This document shows positions 1 through 6,249 of a stretch of DNA of 64,000 bases, piece after piece. The DNA lies in NCBI GenBank assembly GCA_943736015.1, contig OX031065.1:503501-567500 (forward strand), read 5' to 3'. Source of the stretch: Tridacna crocea. Lineage: Eukaryota > Mollusca > Bivalvia > Cardiida > Cardiidae. Made by a program: the position numbers and the translations under genes. The notes below the pieces were generated by a model. That model had not been told where the DNA came from, made no database searches, and worked only from the letters and a program-made list of their open reading frames with translations. The number at the start of each line of letters is the position of its first letter. Within the stretch, counting starts at the first letter, position 1.

Positions 1-105
1 TATTTTCTCGATCTCACAGCGGTAAGATCATTAATAAAAGACAAAGAAATCATTATACTAGACCAAGACCTCTTGATATATTTGATTGAAAAAATTGAAA
101 AATGA
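1..105 (+). CDS. 3' end of an upstream Polinton gene (partial)
   Basis: One frame is open from the left edge through 34 codons and stops with TGA at 103-105. The stop overlaps the start of the capsid gene in the string ATGATG, so the two frames share bases. The visible tail ends in LDQDLLIYLIEKIEK and is rich in Ile, Leu and charged residues. It is too short to assign. In Polintons the neighbours of the capsid gene are usually other virion or packaging genes, which is only context. The tight stop/start overlap suggests that both frames are read from one transcript. Confidence 0.45.
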   Translation, partial: YFLDLTAVRSLIKDKEIIILDQDLLIYLIEKIEK

Positions 106-1409
106 TGCAAAACGGGTCTTGTGAATGCAGTAAATCAGAACTCAATGTTCTTTCTGTACCACCTACAATGACAACAATGCAAGAAAGTCAATGGGTTGAA
201 CATTTTCCAATAGCATCTTTGACAAACAATTCACCGATAGAATTCATTATACCGCCTCAAACCGAACATTGGACAGATTTGTCACAATCGTATTTGTATA
301 TCAAATTCAAAATCGTTAAAGCCGACGGTAGTAACTTAGACGCCGGTTCAAATGTGGCACCTGTAAATAATTTCCTGCATAGTATGTTTAGCAGCATCGA
401 TTTGTATCTAAATAATAAACTAATCGGCAGTAATTCAGATACCTATCCATACAGAGCGTATATCGAAAATCTTCTGTCATATAATAGCGACAGCAAGTCT
501 ACGTTTTTGAAAGCTGGCGTACTTTGGGTTGAAGACACCACTAACCATTTCGAGACACTCAACAATGATGGGGATAATGAGGGACTAAAAGAAAGAATCG
601 GTGTAATCGCACTAAGCAAAACCGCAGAGCTTTTCGGACGATTGCATCTTGATCTATTTCAACAAGAAAAATATTTACCTAACGGAATTGAAATCAGACT
701 TAGATTAAACAGAGCTTCATCAACCTTTTGCCTTACAGGAGGTACTGCTGCACCAAATGCAAAAATTGTAATGGAAACAGTTAGTCTTCATGTACGAAAT
801 GTCGAATTGCTACCTGTTGTTGCAAATGATCTAAATCACGTTATTGCTCAGCAAAACATGAAAATTCCTATCCGCAGGGTAGAAGTAAAGACGTTTACCA
901 TCGGTGATGGTCTGCAGTCTAAAATTGAAGATCATTTGTTTCAAGGACAGCTTCCGAAACGTATTTTCATTGCAATGGTAACAAATGCTGCTTATAATGG
1001 GGGTTATGCTAACAACCCATTTTTCTTTCAACACTTTAATCTGTCAAAAATAGATGTATCATGTAATGGTCACAGTATTCATAACAGACCCTTTGAGCCT
1101 GACTTTGAAAATGGGCTGTATTTGAAATCATATTTGTCTATGTATCAGGCTGTCTCAGCCTTTGGACTCAATAAATCATTTGATATTGCCAAAGAAGACT
1201 ATGTTGGTGGATACTGTTTGTGGGGATACGATTTGACAGCTGATCAAGGCAGTGAAGAAGGTCAACTTCATCCTATAAAAACTGGAAGTCTTCGAATTGA
1301 GCTTCAATTCGCCCAAGCTCTGGCCGCAGTGATCAACGTTATTGTCTTTGCTGAATTTGACAATCAGATTGAAATCAACAGTTTGAGAGAGGTCATCACA
1401 GATTATTAA
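102..1409 (+). CDS. Polinton/Maverick major capsid-like protein
   Basis: A 435-residue intact frame of the family that invertebrate genome annotations often label F54H12.2-like, which I take to be the double-jelly-roll major capsid protein of Polinton/Maverick elements. Recognisable blocks include QWVEHFPIASL near residue 30, DLSQSYLYIKFKI near 60, VNNFLHSMFSSIDLYLNN near 87 and TYPYRAYIENLLSYN near 115. A central segment reads LFGRLHLDLFQQEKYLPNG. The protein would form virion shell capsomers and is followed in this element by a maturation protease. No frameshift or stop interrupts it, so the copy is young or under selection. Two adjacent ATG codons (102 and 105) could serve as start. Family membership is recognised from sequence memory, not from a search. 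Confidence 0.8.
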   Translation: MMQNGSCECSKSELNVLSVPPTMTTMQESQWVEHFPIASLTNNSPIEFIIPPQTEHWTDLSQSYLYIKFKIVKADGSNLDAGSNVAPVNNFLHSMFSSIDLYLNNKLIGSNSDTYPYRAYIENLLSYNSDSKSTFLKAGVLWVEDTTNHFETLNNDGDNEGLKERIGVIALSKTAELFGRLHLDLFQQEKYLPNGIEIRLRLNRASSTFCLTGGTAAPNAKIVMETVSLHVRNVELLPVVANDLNHVIAQQNMKIPIRRVEVKTFTIGDGLQSKIEDHLFQGQLPKRIFIAMVTNAAYNGGYANNPFFFQHFNLSKIDVSCNGHSIHNRPFEPDFENGLYLKSYLSMYQAVSAFGLNKSFDIAKEDYVGGYCLWGYDLTADQGSEEGQLHPIKTGSLRIELQFAQALAAVINVIVFAEFDNQIEINSLREVITDY

Positions 1410-1435
1410 CTTTTTGGAAGATACATCAGAAAAAC

Positions 1436-1451
1436 AGTCCTTTTCAGGGCT
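1436..1451 (+). terminator. Histone-type 3' stem-loop 1 after the capsid gene
   Basis: AGTCCT-TTTC-AGGGCT folds into a 6-bp stem (one G-U pair) with a TTTC loop, 27 nt after the capsid stop. It is preceded by AAAAC and followed by TAAAAAAAGAGAG, a purine run of the kind that pairs with U7 snRNA. This matches the geometry of metazoan replication-dependent histone mRNA ends. Confidence 0.75.
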
Positions 1452-1495
1452 AAAAAAAGAGAGTGTATATCGAAAGACAACTTTTTCACAAAAAC

Positions 1496-1511
1496 AGTCC
1501 TTTTCAGGGCT
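1496..1511 (+). terminator. Histone-type 3' stem-loop 2 after the capsid gene
   Basis: A second copy of AGTCCT-TTTC-AGGGCT, 60 nt after the first, with the same AAAAC leader and a TAAGGAG purine segment after it. It lies before the next gene starts at 1570, so it belongs to the same 3' region. Confidence 0.7.
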
Positions 1512-1534
1512 AAGGAGTATTGTATTGAAAAAAC

Positions 1535-1550
1535 AGTCCTTTTCAGGACT
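1535..1550 (+). terminator. Histone-type 3' stem-loop 3 after the capsid gene
   Basis: AGTCCT-TTTC-AGGACT is a perfectly paired 6-bp stem with a TTTC loop, followed by AAAAAAGAA. It differs from its two neighbours by a change (G to A in the 3' arm) that restores full Watson-Crick pairing, which argues that the fold matters. Confidence 0.7.
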
Positions 1551-1569
1551 AAAAAAGAACTAGTAAACA

Positions 1570-2031
1570 ATGTTGGGACTCAGATTTGCTATATCACTGA
1601 GAAGAGAAGCAGAGAAAGTGAAATATTCCACCTCAAAGTGTCTTTCTACTCGGAAAAATGACATTCACAACAGCTTTGAAAAACATATGATTCAAGAACT
1701 ACAAAATCTGATAGCCAGTGAAGTTCACAACCAGTGTTTTGGATGTCAAGTGGATCATCCCAGCCAAATACAGCACGAACTATGTTTATTCAAGGACAGA
1801 CAAGAACATACAGATATGTTCATAGAAAAAGCTATGATGGAATTAAATCCATACAGAATCATGGAAAAATGGTATCCTGATTTAATGGAGATGAAACTCG
1901 ATGAAAGTGACTATGTGGAAGCCTACAGATTATGGCAAAATATAAAACAAAACATTTTATCTGAAATCACGGAGTCGTGCTTACAATACTGGTGTGACAA
2001 AGTAAAACAAGTCTGGAAAGAAAGTGAATAG
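1570..2031 (+). CDS. Polinton protein of unknown function with a Cys/His motif
   Basis: A 153-residue protein between the capsid and protease genes. I do not recognise a named family. The N-terminal 45 residues are basic (LRREAEKVKY, STRKND). In the middle, CFGCQVDHPSQIQHELCL places Cys, Cys, His, His and Cys at spacings that could bind one zinc ion. The C-terminal half is predicted-helical, acidic and Trp-rich (MEKWYPDLMEMK, RLWQNIKQ, LQYWCDKVKQVW). It ends only 9 nt before the protease start, with no stem-loop or AATAAA between them, so the two are probably on one transcript. A minor virion or DNA-binding role is possible but unproven. Confidence 0.6.
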   Translation: MLGLRFAISLRREAEKVKYSTSKCLSTRKNDIHNSFEKHMIQELQNLIASEVHNQCFGCQVDHPSQIQHELCLFKDRQEHTDMFIEKAMMELNPYRIMEKWYPDLMEMKLDESDYVEAYRLWQNIKQNILSEITESCLQYWCDKVKQVWKESE

Positions 2032-2040
2032 AAAAAAGAC

Positions 2041-2544
2041 ATGATGTATACTTCTGAAATTCAATACATATTGGATCACGGAACCTGGATAAAAAATCTA
2101 CAAGCAAAAGTCTGTGCAAAAGACCAGCTACCTCGACAAAAACCCAAACATGTGAAAGCTTACATTGTGAATACAGAAAGATCAAACAGACCAGGAGAAC
2201 ATTGGGTGGCAATGATATTTGATAATAATGACAATGTACTATACTTTGATCCCTATGGACTACCACCACTTGAGCCAGAAATCATTAACTTTTTAGACAA
2301 TCATTCTTCATCGTGGAGATACAATCGACAAACTCTTCAGAGTCTACAGGGCAAAGTTTGCGGAATTTACTGTATCTTTGCATTGGATGCTGCTGCTAGA
2401 GGGTACAATATACAGAAATATCTTCAACAGAAATTCCTCTCAACGGAACACCATCGAAACGATCGAGATGTATCATTGTGGTTTAATCAACACTATGGAA
2501 TTCTATACAAGAAAATTTCAGAGACTTTCCCCCACAGACAGTGA
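2041..2544 (+). CDS. Adenain-type cysteine protease (virion maturation protease)
   Basis: A 167-residue protein with the catalytic layout of adenovirus protease / Ulp1-fold (clan CE) enzymes. His54 lies in GEHWVAMIF, Asp70 in LYFDPYG, Gln100 in RQTLQSLQ and nucleophile Cys107 in KVCGIYC. The Gln-to-Cys spacing of seven residues matches adenain. In Polintons and adenoviruses this enzyme cleaves capsid-associated precursors during assembly. All four catalytic positions are present and the frame is intact, so the enzyme could be active. It follows the 153-residue gene by 9 nt. Unlike the capsid and cassette genes, it is followed by a conventional AATAAA and not by a histone-type hairpin. Confidence 0.85.
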   Translation: MMYTSEIQYILDHGTWIKNLQAKVCAKDQLPRQKPKHVKAYIVNTERSNRPGEHWVAMIFDNNDNVLYFDPYGLPPLEPEIINFLDNHSSSWRYNRQTLQSLQGKVCGIYCIFALDAAARGYNIQKYLQQKFLSTEHHRNDRDVSLWFNQHYGILYKKISETFPHRQ

Positions 2545-2652
2545 AAAAACATAAAAAACATTTTTCAAAAATGATCTTTATTGTTAACAGTTCATTGATT
2601 ATTATGTTCATTGATGTTCATTGTAAATATGTTTATTGTTTCAGTTCTGTTC

Positions 2653-2658
2653 AATAAA
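2653..2658 (+). terminator. Polyadenylation signal AATAAA after the protease gene
   Basis: AATAAA lies 109 nt after the protease stop in an AT-rich trailer that also contains repeats of TGTTCATTG. No histone-type hairpin is present between 2544 and 2800. This transcript therefore seems to use ordinary cleavage and polyadenylation. Confidence 0.5.
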
Positions 2659-2797
2659 AAAGTTTAAAAAACAGTCGAGTTTTTCATTCTGTTTTTCCCA
2701 AGACCCCGTTTTGCTTACATTTTTCCCCAATGCTACGAGTCATAACTTTTTGCTATATTTAGCATGACAACATAGGTTTGGGGAAAAATGTATGTGC

Positions 2798-2851
2798 TTT
2801 CCGCCAGGTCCGCGCTCTTAAATTTTTCAATCCTCCTGTTAGCGTATAAAA
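2798..2851 (+). promoter_or_regulatory. Promoter of cassette 1
   Basis: TATAAAA at 2845-2851 lies 73 nt before the start codon. Upstream are CTTTCCGCCAGGTCCGCG (2798) and TCAATCCTCCTGTT (2827), both repeated before other cassettes. The ~50 nt leader (CATTCATCATTCGACTCTC) recurs in cassette 3. Confidence 0.6.
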
Positions 2852-2923
2852 ACGCCGATATTTCCCCATACATTCATCATTCGACTCTCAGCTCTCGAAC
2901 AGTTCGAAAGTTAAAAAATCAAT

Positions 2924-3244
2924 ATGGAGGAGAACAATATGGAGGAAATCAACCATCAACTGCGTGAGTCTCTGCGAGACTATCTAGATGCTGGCCAGCA
3001 ACTATTGCTACTAAACACTCAGCTCGTACAAGAGGAGGAAAAACGGCAACTACAACGTATATCGCAGCCGTACAAAGATCTCGGTGAAAGATTAGTTCAG
3101 CTATTCTTAAAGACAACACCTGACATTATTTTGGTTGATGTCAAATTTGGAAGAAAGATAACTTTCAATAACGGAGCAATGACGATCACGAAAAGAGTTG
3201 GAGTATGCCCCATCTGCCAGGCAAATTTCGGTTGTTGTCATTAG
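2924..3244 (+). CDS. Cassette 1: small coiled-coil protein with CPxC...CC tail
   Basis: A 106-residue protein of unknown function. Residues 1-70 are Glu/Gln/Leu-rich and likely form a helical coiled coil (MEEINHQLRESLRDYL, LVQEEEKRQLQRIS). Residues 70-92 look like beta strands. The C-terminus is VCPICQANFGCCH, a Cys-rich tail able to bind metal and similar to the tail of the cassette 5 protein. Two in-frame starts exist at 2924 and 2939 because ATATGGAGGA is repeated; the first is used here. The gene has its own TATA promoter and its own histone-type hairpin, so it is a free-standing transcription unit. Confidence 0.6.
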   Translation: MEENNMEEINHQLRESLRDYLDAGQQLLLLNTQLVQEEEKRQLQRISQPYKDLGERLVQLFLKTTPDIILVDVKFGRKITFNNGAMTITKRVGVCPICQANFGCCH

Positions 3245-3270
3245 AAGTGGAAAAACACAACCACAAAAAC

Positions 3271-3312
3271 AGCCCTTTTCAGGGCTAACCATTTACCAAG
3301 AAAAGATCTTTC
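3271..3312 (+). terminator. Histone-type 3' processing signal of cassette 1
   Basis: AGCCCT-TTTC-AGGGCT (3271-3286) is a perfect 6-bp stem with a TTTC loop, preceded by AAAAAC and followed by AACCA. The purine-rich CCAAGAAAAGATC lies about 10 nt downstream, where the U7-binding histone downstream element lies in animal histone genes. AATAAA at 3390-3395 could act as a backup poly(A) signal. Confidence 0.85.
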
Positions 3313-3379
3313 TTTTCAAAAACCAGCCATCCTCTAGTTTTTTCCTAACCCGAACACGAAAAATGTAACAAAGCTATGG

Positions 3380-3490
3380 ATTGGTCAACAATAAAACATT
3401 TACCGATAGAGAAATGTAACGACGTTTCTGATTGGACAACGTTAATTCAGAGGCAAAAGTAGGTCAATCCATGCTGTGAACTATATAAGG
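3380..3490 (+). promoter_or_regulatory. Promoter of cassette 2
   Basis: Two inverted CCAAT boxes (ATTGG at 3380 and 3431), the shared AGGTCAATCC motif at 3461 and a TATATAAG box at 3483-3490. The block AAAGCTATGGATTGGTCAAC is repeated before cassettes 3 and 4. Confidence 0.6.
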
Positions 3491-3527
3491 ACAATGTTTT
3501 CTCACAGGAAAACATAAATGCTTCAGT

Positions 3528-3734
3528 ATGGTTCAGATTCTTCTCTGTCCTCACTGCGGGAGCAGATGCCAGATAGAGTGCGGGAAATGCTTCACACTCC
3601 TGGACTATCTTGGACAGAAGCACAACTGTCCAGACACAGACGAGGGATTCTATGATGATGATGAAGGGTCTACAGTTTGTTGCGAGTTCTGCGGATGTGA
3701 AATCATCCCAGTAAATCGTCTAGAAGAACAGTAG
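3528..3734 (+). CDS. Cassette 2: small zinc-ribbon-like protein
   Basis: A 68-residue Cys-rich protein. CPHC (7-10), C14, CGKC (18-21), H32/C34 and a C-terminal CCEFCGC (51-57) give about ten metal ligands, enough for two small zinc sites separated by an acidic linker (DTDEGFYDDDEG). The start at 3528 has A at -3 and G at +4. An earlier ATG at 3518 in another frame has a weak context and would give a 45-residue overlapping frame ending at 3655. No named family is recognised. Small viral zinc proteins of this kind often act in transcription or host interference, but nothing here proves a role. Confidence 0.6.
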   Translation: MVQILLCPHCGSRCQIECGKCFTLLDYLGQKHNCPDTDEGFYDDDEGSTVCCEFCGCEIIPVNRLEEQ

Positions 3735-3766
3735 GGCTTGACAATTCATCAAATCCTTCTTAAAAA

Positions 3767-3812
3767 AGCCCTTTTCAGGGCTAACCATTTACCATGAAAA
3801 GATCTTTCTTTC
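3767..3812 (+). terminator. Histone-type 3' processing signal of cassette 2
   Basis: AGCCCT-TTTC-AGGGCT (3767-3782) 33 nt after the stop, then AACCATTTACCATG and AAAAGATCTTTC as the purine-rich downstream element. AATAAA follows at 3914-3919, inside the next promoter. Confidence 0.85.
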
Positions 3813-3903
3813 AAAATTGTCATTTTGTTCTCTCAAAAAACCCACAACCTAGTCAAACTCTTGTTTTTCCCAACCCGAACAAGAAATTGTAACAAAGCTA
3901 TGG

Positions 3904-4012
3904 ATTGGTCAACAATAAAACATTAACCAATAGAGAAATATATCGATGTTTCTGATTGGACAATGTTAATTCGGAGTCAAAAGTAGGTCAATCCTCCTGT
4001 TGGTGTATAAAA
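3904..4012 (+). promoter_or_regulatory. Promoter of cassette 3
   Basis: Inverted CCAAT boxes at 3904 and 3955, AGGTCAATCCTCCTGT at 3985-4000 and TATAAAA at 4006-4012. The order and spacing match cassettes 2 and 5, and the transcribed leader matches cassette 1. Confidence 0.6.
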
Positions 4013-4069
4013 GCCTGCGATATTTTCCATACATTTGTCATTCGACTCTCAGCTTTCGAATAGATCAAC

Positions 4070-4165
4070 ATGTCTTCCTTGCAGTATCAGTTTGATCATT
4101 TTGGGTACTTATTTCCTAAGATCTATCAGCTAACTCCTCATCTTGCTGGGATAAACCGGAGGTAA
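4070..4165 (+). CDS. Cassette 3: 31-residue peptide
   Basis: The first ATG after the TATA box opens a 31-codon frame (starts MSSLQYQFDHFG, ends LAGINRR) that stops with TAA at 4163. It is aromatic-rich at the N-terminus and basic at the end. It is the only frame placed where the other cassettes have their genes, between a promoter and a histone-type hairpin. It may be a genuine micropeptide, or a gene shortened by decay: the frame stops 64 nt before the hairpin. No function can be given. Confidence 0.4.
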   Translation: MSSLQYQFDHFGYLFPKIYQLTPHLAGINRR

Positions 4166-4229
4166 CGTCCACTTGGTAGTCCAGCCAGTCTCTCCAGTCT
4201 TTTCCAGTCCAGTCTTTTGTCAAAAAAAC

Positions 4230-4275
4230 AGTCCTTTTCAGGGCTACCAACTACCATGAAAAGATCTTTCTTTTC
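4230..4275 (+). terminator. Histone-type 3' processing signal of cassette 3
   Basis: AGTCCT-TTTC-AGGGCT (4230-4245) with one G-U pair, followed by ACCAACTACCATG and AAAAGATCTTTC. AATAAA lies at 4383-4388. Confidence 0.8.
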
Positions 4276-4372
4276 AAAATTGTCAAAAACTCAAAAATAG
4301 TTACAAGCCTTATCCCAGACATCCTCTAGTTTTTCCCCAACCCGAACAAGAAAAAATGTAACAAAGCTATGG

Positions 4373-4417
4373 ATTGGTCAACAATAAACATTTGTAATCA
4401 CTATTTTTCCATAAAAC
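4373..4417 (+). promoter_or_regulatory. Promoter of cassette 4
   Basis: An inverted CCAAT box at 4373 in the shared AAAGCTATGGATTGGTCAAC block and a TATA-like CATAAAA at 4410-4416. It is shorter than the other cassette promoters and lacks the AGGTCAATC motif. Confidence 0.45.
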
Positions 4418-4463
4418 TCTCATTCGCTACTCGATTATCGTAGAGCTAAGCCAATATTTTACA

Positions 4464-4604
4464 ATGTTTGGATTGACAATTATCCTCGCATTACTTTACT
4501 GGATAGAAGAAAGACAACGTATGAGACGTATCAGGCGTGAAGTTGAACATCTCATACAGATCCTAAATGCAGCAGAAAGTATGGAAAGAAAAAGGGGAGG
4601 ATAA
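4464..4604 (+). CDS. Cassette 4: 46-residue single-span membrane peptide
   Basis: ATG at 4464 opens a 46-codon frame. Residues 2-13 (FGLTIILALLYW) are hydrophobic and could anchor in or insert across a membrane. Residues 14-46 are strongly basic and helical (RQRMRRIRREVEHL). This layout, a short N-terminal membrane segment with a charged cytosolic tail, is common among small viral membrane proteins. No family is recognised. It sits between a promoter and a histone-type hairpin, like its neighbours. Confidence 0.5.
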   Translation: MFGLTIILALLYWIEERQRMRRIRREVEHLIQILNAAESMERKRGG

Positions 4605-4629
4605 AAAAAGTGTACTCTACACAAAAAAC

Positions 4630-4672
4630 AGCCCTTTTCAGGGCTACCAACTACCAAGAAAAGATATTTCTT
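4630..4672 (+). terminator. Histone-type 3' processing signal of cassette 4
   Basis: Perfect AGCCCT-TTTC-AGGGCT (4630-4645) with the ACCAA flank, then CTACCAAGAAAAGATATTTC as the downstream element. AATAAA at 4737-4742 follows. Confidence 0.85.
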
Positions 4673-4775
4673 TCAAATTTTGTCAAGTATCAGTAACACT
4701 CAAATAGCACAGCTCTTTTTTCCTTCATAGAGCAAGAATAAACATTGTCCAATACAGAAATATAACGTTAATTCT

Positions 4776-4869
4776 GATTGGACAACGTTAATTCTGGGGG
4801 TGCTTTCTGCCAGGAACGCGCTCTTAATTCAGAGTCAAAGTAGGTCAATCCTCCTGTAAAGCTATAAAA
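4776..4869 (+). promoter_or_regulatory. Promoter of cassette 5
   Basis: GATTGGACAACGTTAATTC (4776), CTTTCTGCCAGGAACGCG (4803), AGGTCAATCCTCCTGT (4842) and TATAAAA (4863-4869), 39 nt before the start codon. It combines the upstream blocks seen separately before cassettes 1, 2 and 3. Confidence 0.6.
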
Positions 4870-4907
4870 GCCGGCTCTATTTCATTATTGTCATTTTCAT
4901 TTCAACG

Positions 4908-5312
4908 ATGGAAGACCTTAAGAAGACGATGAAAAATCTCATGAGATCGGTAGAGACCCTCTCATTAAAGTTAGAGAAGGCGGAGCGTCAACTGCGAAGG
5001 ATTGAGGATGATAGGAGGCAGATAGAAAGACAACCTGTCTTCGGGGAGAGATTGCTGTTTATGGGATGGGACTTTTGGGAGTTAGCCCAAATCCCGCCCC
5101 AACCAGCTCCACCACCACCACCACCACCGCAGTCAGCTCCACCAGCAACGGGGAGGAAAGAGTTTGTCATCCCAGCAACGGAGTGCTGGGATGACGATAA
5201 CGAGCCGCCGTTCTCGTTGAAGTTTGACTTGGACGAGCAGGAGCTTAGAAGACTGAGGAGGCGGACAGCAAGCAGCTGTCCTGCTTGCAGAAAAGTTGGA
5301 GGTTGTGCATAA
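4908..5312 (+). CDS. Cassette 5: coiled-coil / proline-rich protein with CPAC tail
   Basis: A 134-residue protein in three parts. Residues 1-45 are a heptad-like coiled coil with basic and acidic faces (ETLSLKLEKAERQLRR). Residues 62-86 are proline-rich (PPQPAPPPPPPPQ). Residues 90-134 include acidic DDDNEPPFSLKFDLDEQ, a basic RRLRRRT stretch and the tail SSCPACRKVGGCA. The CPxC...GC tail resembles that of cassette 1, suggesting that the two genes are diverged relatives or share a binding partner. An oligomeric scaffold or regulatory protein is plausible. No family assignment is possible by eye. Confidence 0.6.
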   Translation: MEDLKKTMKNLMRSVETLSLKLEKAERQLRRIEDDRRQIERQPVFGERLLFMGWDFWELAQIPPQPAPPPPPPPQSAPPATGRKEFVIPATECWDDDNEPPFSLKFDLDEQELRRLRRRTASSCPACRKVGGCA

Positions 5313-5335
5313 AAACACAGCCTCCAAAGCAAAAC

Positions 5336-5376
5336 AGCCCTTTTCAGGGCTACCATTTACCAAGAAAAGATCTATC
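5336..5376 (+). terminator. Histone-type 3' processing signal of cassette 5
   Basis: Perfect AGCCCT-TTTC-AGGGCT (5336-5351), preceded by CAAAAC and followed by ACCATTTACCAAGAAAAGATC. It lies 23 nt after the stop. No AATAAA follows within about 300 nt, unlike the other cassettes. Confidence 0.85.
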
Positions 5377-5439
5377 TATCTCTAAAATTGTCAATCTTCC
5401 TTCTCAAATGAGTTACATTCCAAGGCTCCAAAGAGTAAG

Positions 5440-5680
5440 AAAACTCAGACCCACAGTACCCAGAGTGCTTGCCCACAGTACCCAGAGTGCCTACCCAAAA
5501 AAAAAAAAAGATGGCGGACAAAATGACGGCGAAAACCAAAAAATTACCCAAATCGACCAAAAAATTACCGGATTCGACCGGAATGTACCCAGAGTGCCTA
5601 CCCTAGGGTAGGCACTCTGGGTACAAAACCCCCTCTGGGTAGCTAGACTGGGTACACTGTACCCAGGCTAGCTTCCATTA
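5440..5680. repeat. Candidate right-terminal region of the Polinton
   Basis: ACCCAGAGTGC occurs at least three times directly (about 5459, 5482, 5588) and again inverted. A perfect 40-bp palindrome spans 5585-5624 with its centre at 5604/5605, each arm reading GTACCCAGAGTGCCTACCCT. A second small inverted pair follows (CTGGGTACACTGTACCCAG, near 5649). An A-run followed by GATGGCGGACAAAATG lies between them. Subterminal repeats are common at Polinton ends, but the matching left end is outside the window, so the boundary is inferred. Confidence 0.4.
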
Positions 5681-5844
5681 CTACTAATATGTATTTTTAA
5701 ATAACAATTTAAGCTAAATGAAATAAGTGCAAAGAGTTACACTTCCTTGGCTGTTTTTATCTAGGATAGACAGCATCGAAACGGGAATTATAAATGTATG
5801 CCAAGGATGTGAAGTTTTACCCGAGGACACACATGAAAAATTAG

Positions 5845-5937
5845 AGGCTTTCAACAAGGTTTGAACCTGAAACTTCCATTTTGCGAGTTCGACACTTTAC
5901 CACCGAGTTGCGCAGGAACCCCGCTGAGGTTTACCTC
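5845..5937 (-). repeat. tRNA-derived SINE fragment
   Basis: On the minus strand a box A-like GCAACTCGGTGGTAAAGTG is followed by a box B-like GGTTCAAACC with tRNA-like spacing. No complete cloverleaf is evident, so this is a SINE remnant and not a tRNA gene. An MITE core fragment (5943-6022) follows. Confidence 0.4.
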
Positions 5938-6117
5938 GATAGAAAAAAAATGTAGGAAAAAAGAAAATGCTGGTAACTAGCCTTTTCTCTTCTTACAACC
6001 GTGTTTTCAAGTTATTTATTCCATATGACTGATAGAAAACAGGTTTGTTTCGGTATGATTTTAAGATTTCCTGCTAGTGATATAACAATACAGCTTGTTG
6101 AAATAATGTACACTCAC

Positions 6118-6249
6118 CGTAAAACAGAGGGTTTACTTTCCATACTGTAATGGGCCCCTCAGATGCAAACTGTCCTAGGGCAAGTTCGAAAAAGTAGATG
6201 GGTAGTCCAGCAAGGAACAACATGATAGCATAGGGTATAATAAACGCCC
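6118..6249 (-). CDS. SLC6 transporter exon encoding TM2
   Basis: A 132-bp exon with acceptor TTTGCAG before 6249 and donor G|GTGAGT after 6118. It translates as [20 protein letters not shown] followed by [17 protein letters not shown] and VNPLFYG. This is the TM2/first-intracellular-loop block of Na+/Cl--dependent neurotransmitter transporters (SLC6); the LGQFASxGPxxVWK form resembles glycine transporters. Its 5' phase joins exactly to the exon at 10280-10400, completing GGG-A-F. Membrane protein at the cell surface; substrate unproven. The next exon (TM3) is not found between 1 and 6118, so it must lie left of the window, beyond the Polinton. Confidence 0.9.

Noticed and set aside
1436..5351. 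Bacterial-type rho-independent terminators
   Set aside because: The hairpins look similar at first sight, but the fixed 6-bp stem, TTTC loop, ACCA flank and purine block point to histone mRNA ends, and there is no T-run directly after the stem.
4988..5363. Minus-strand frames of 122 and 76 residues opposite cassette 5
   Set aside because: They are shadows of the plus-strand gene, which has a promoter, start context and 3' hairpin.
2798..5376. Host histone gene cluster
   Set aside because: Promoter and 3' signals look histone-like, but none of the frames encodes a histone, and they directly follow Polinton virion genes.
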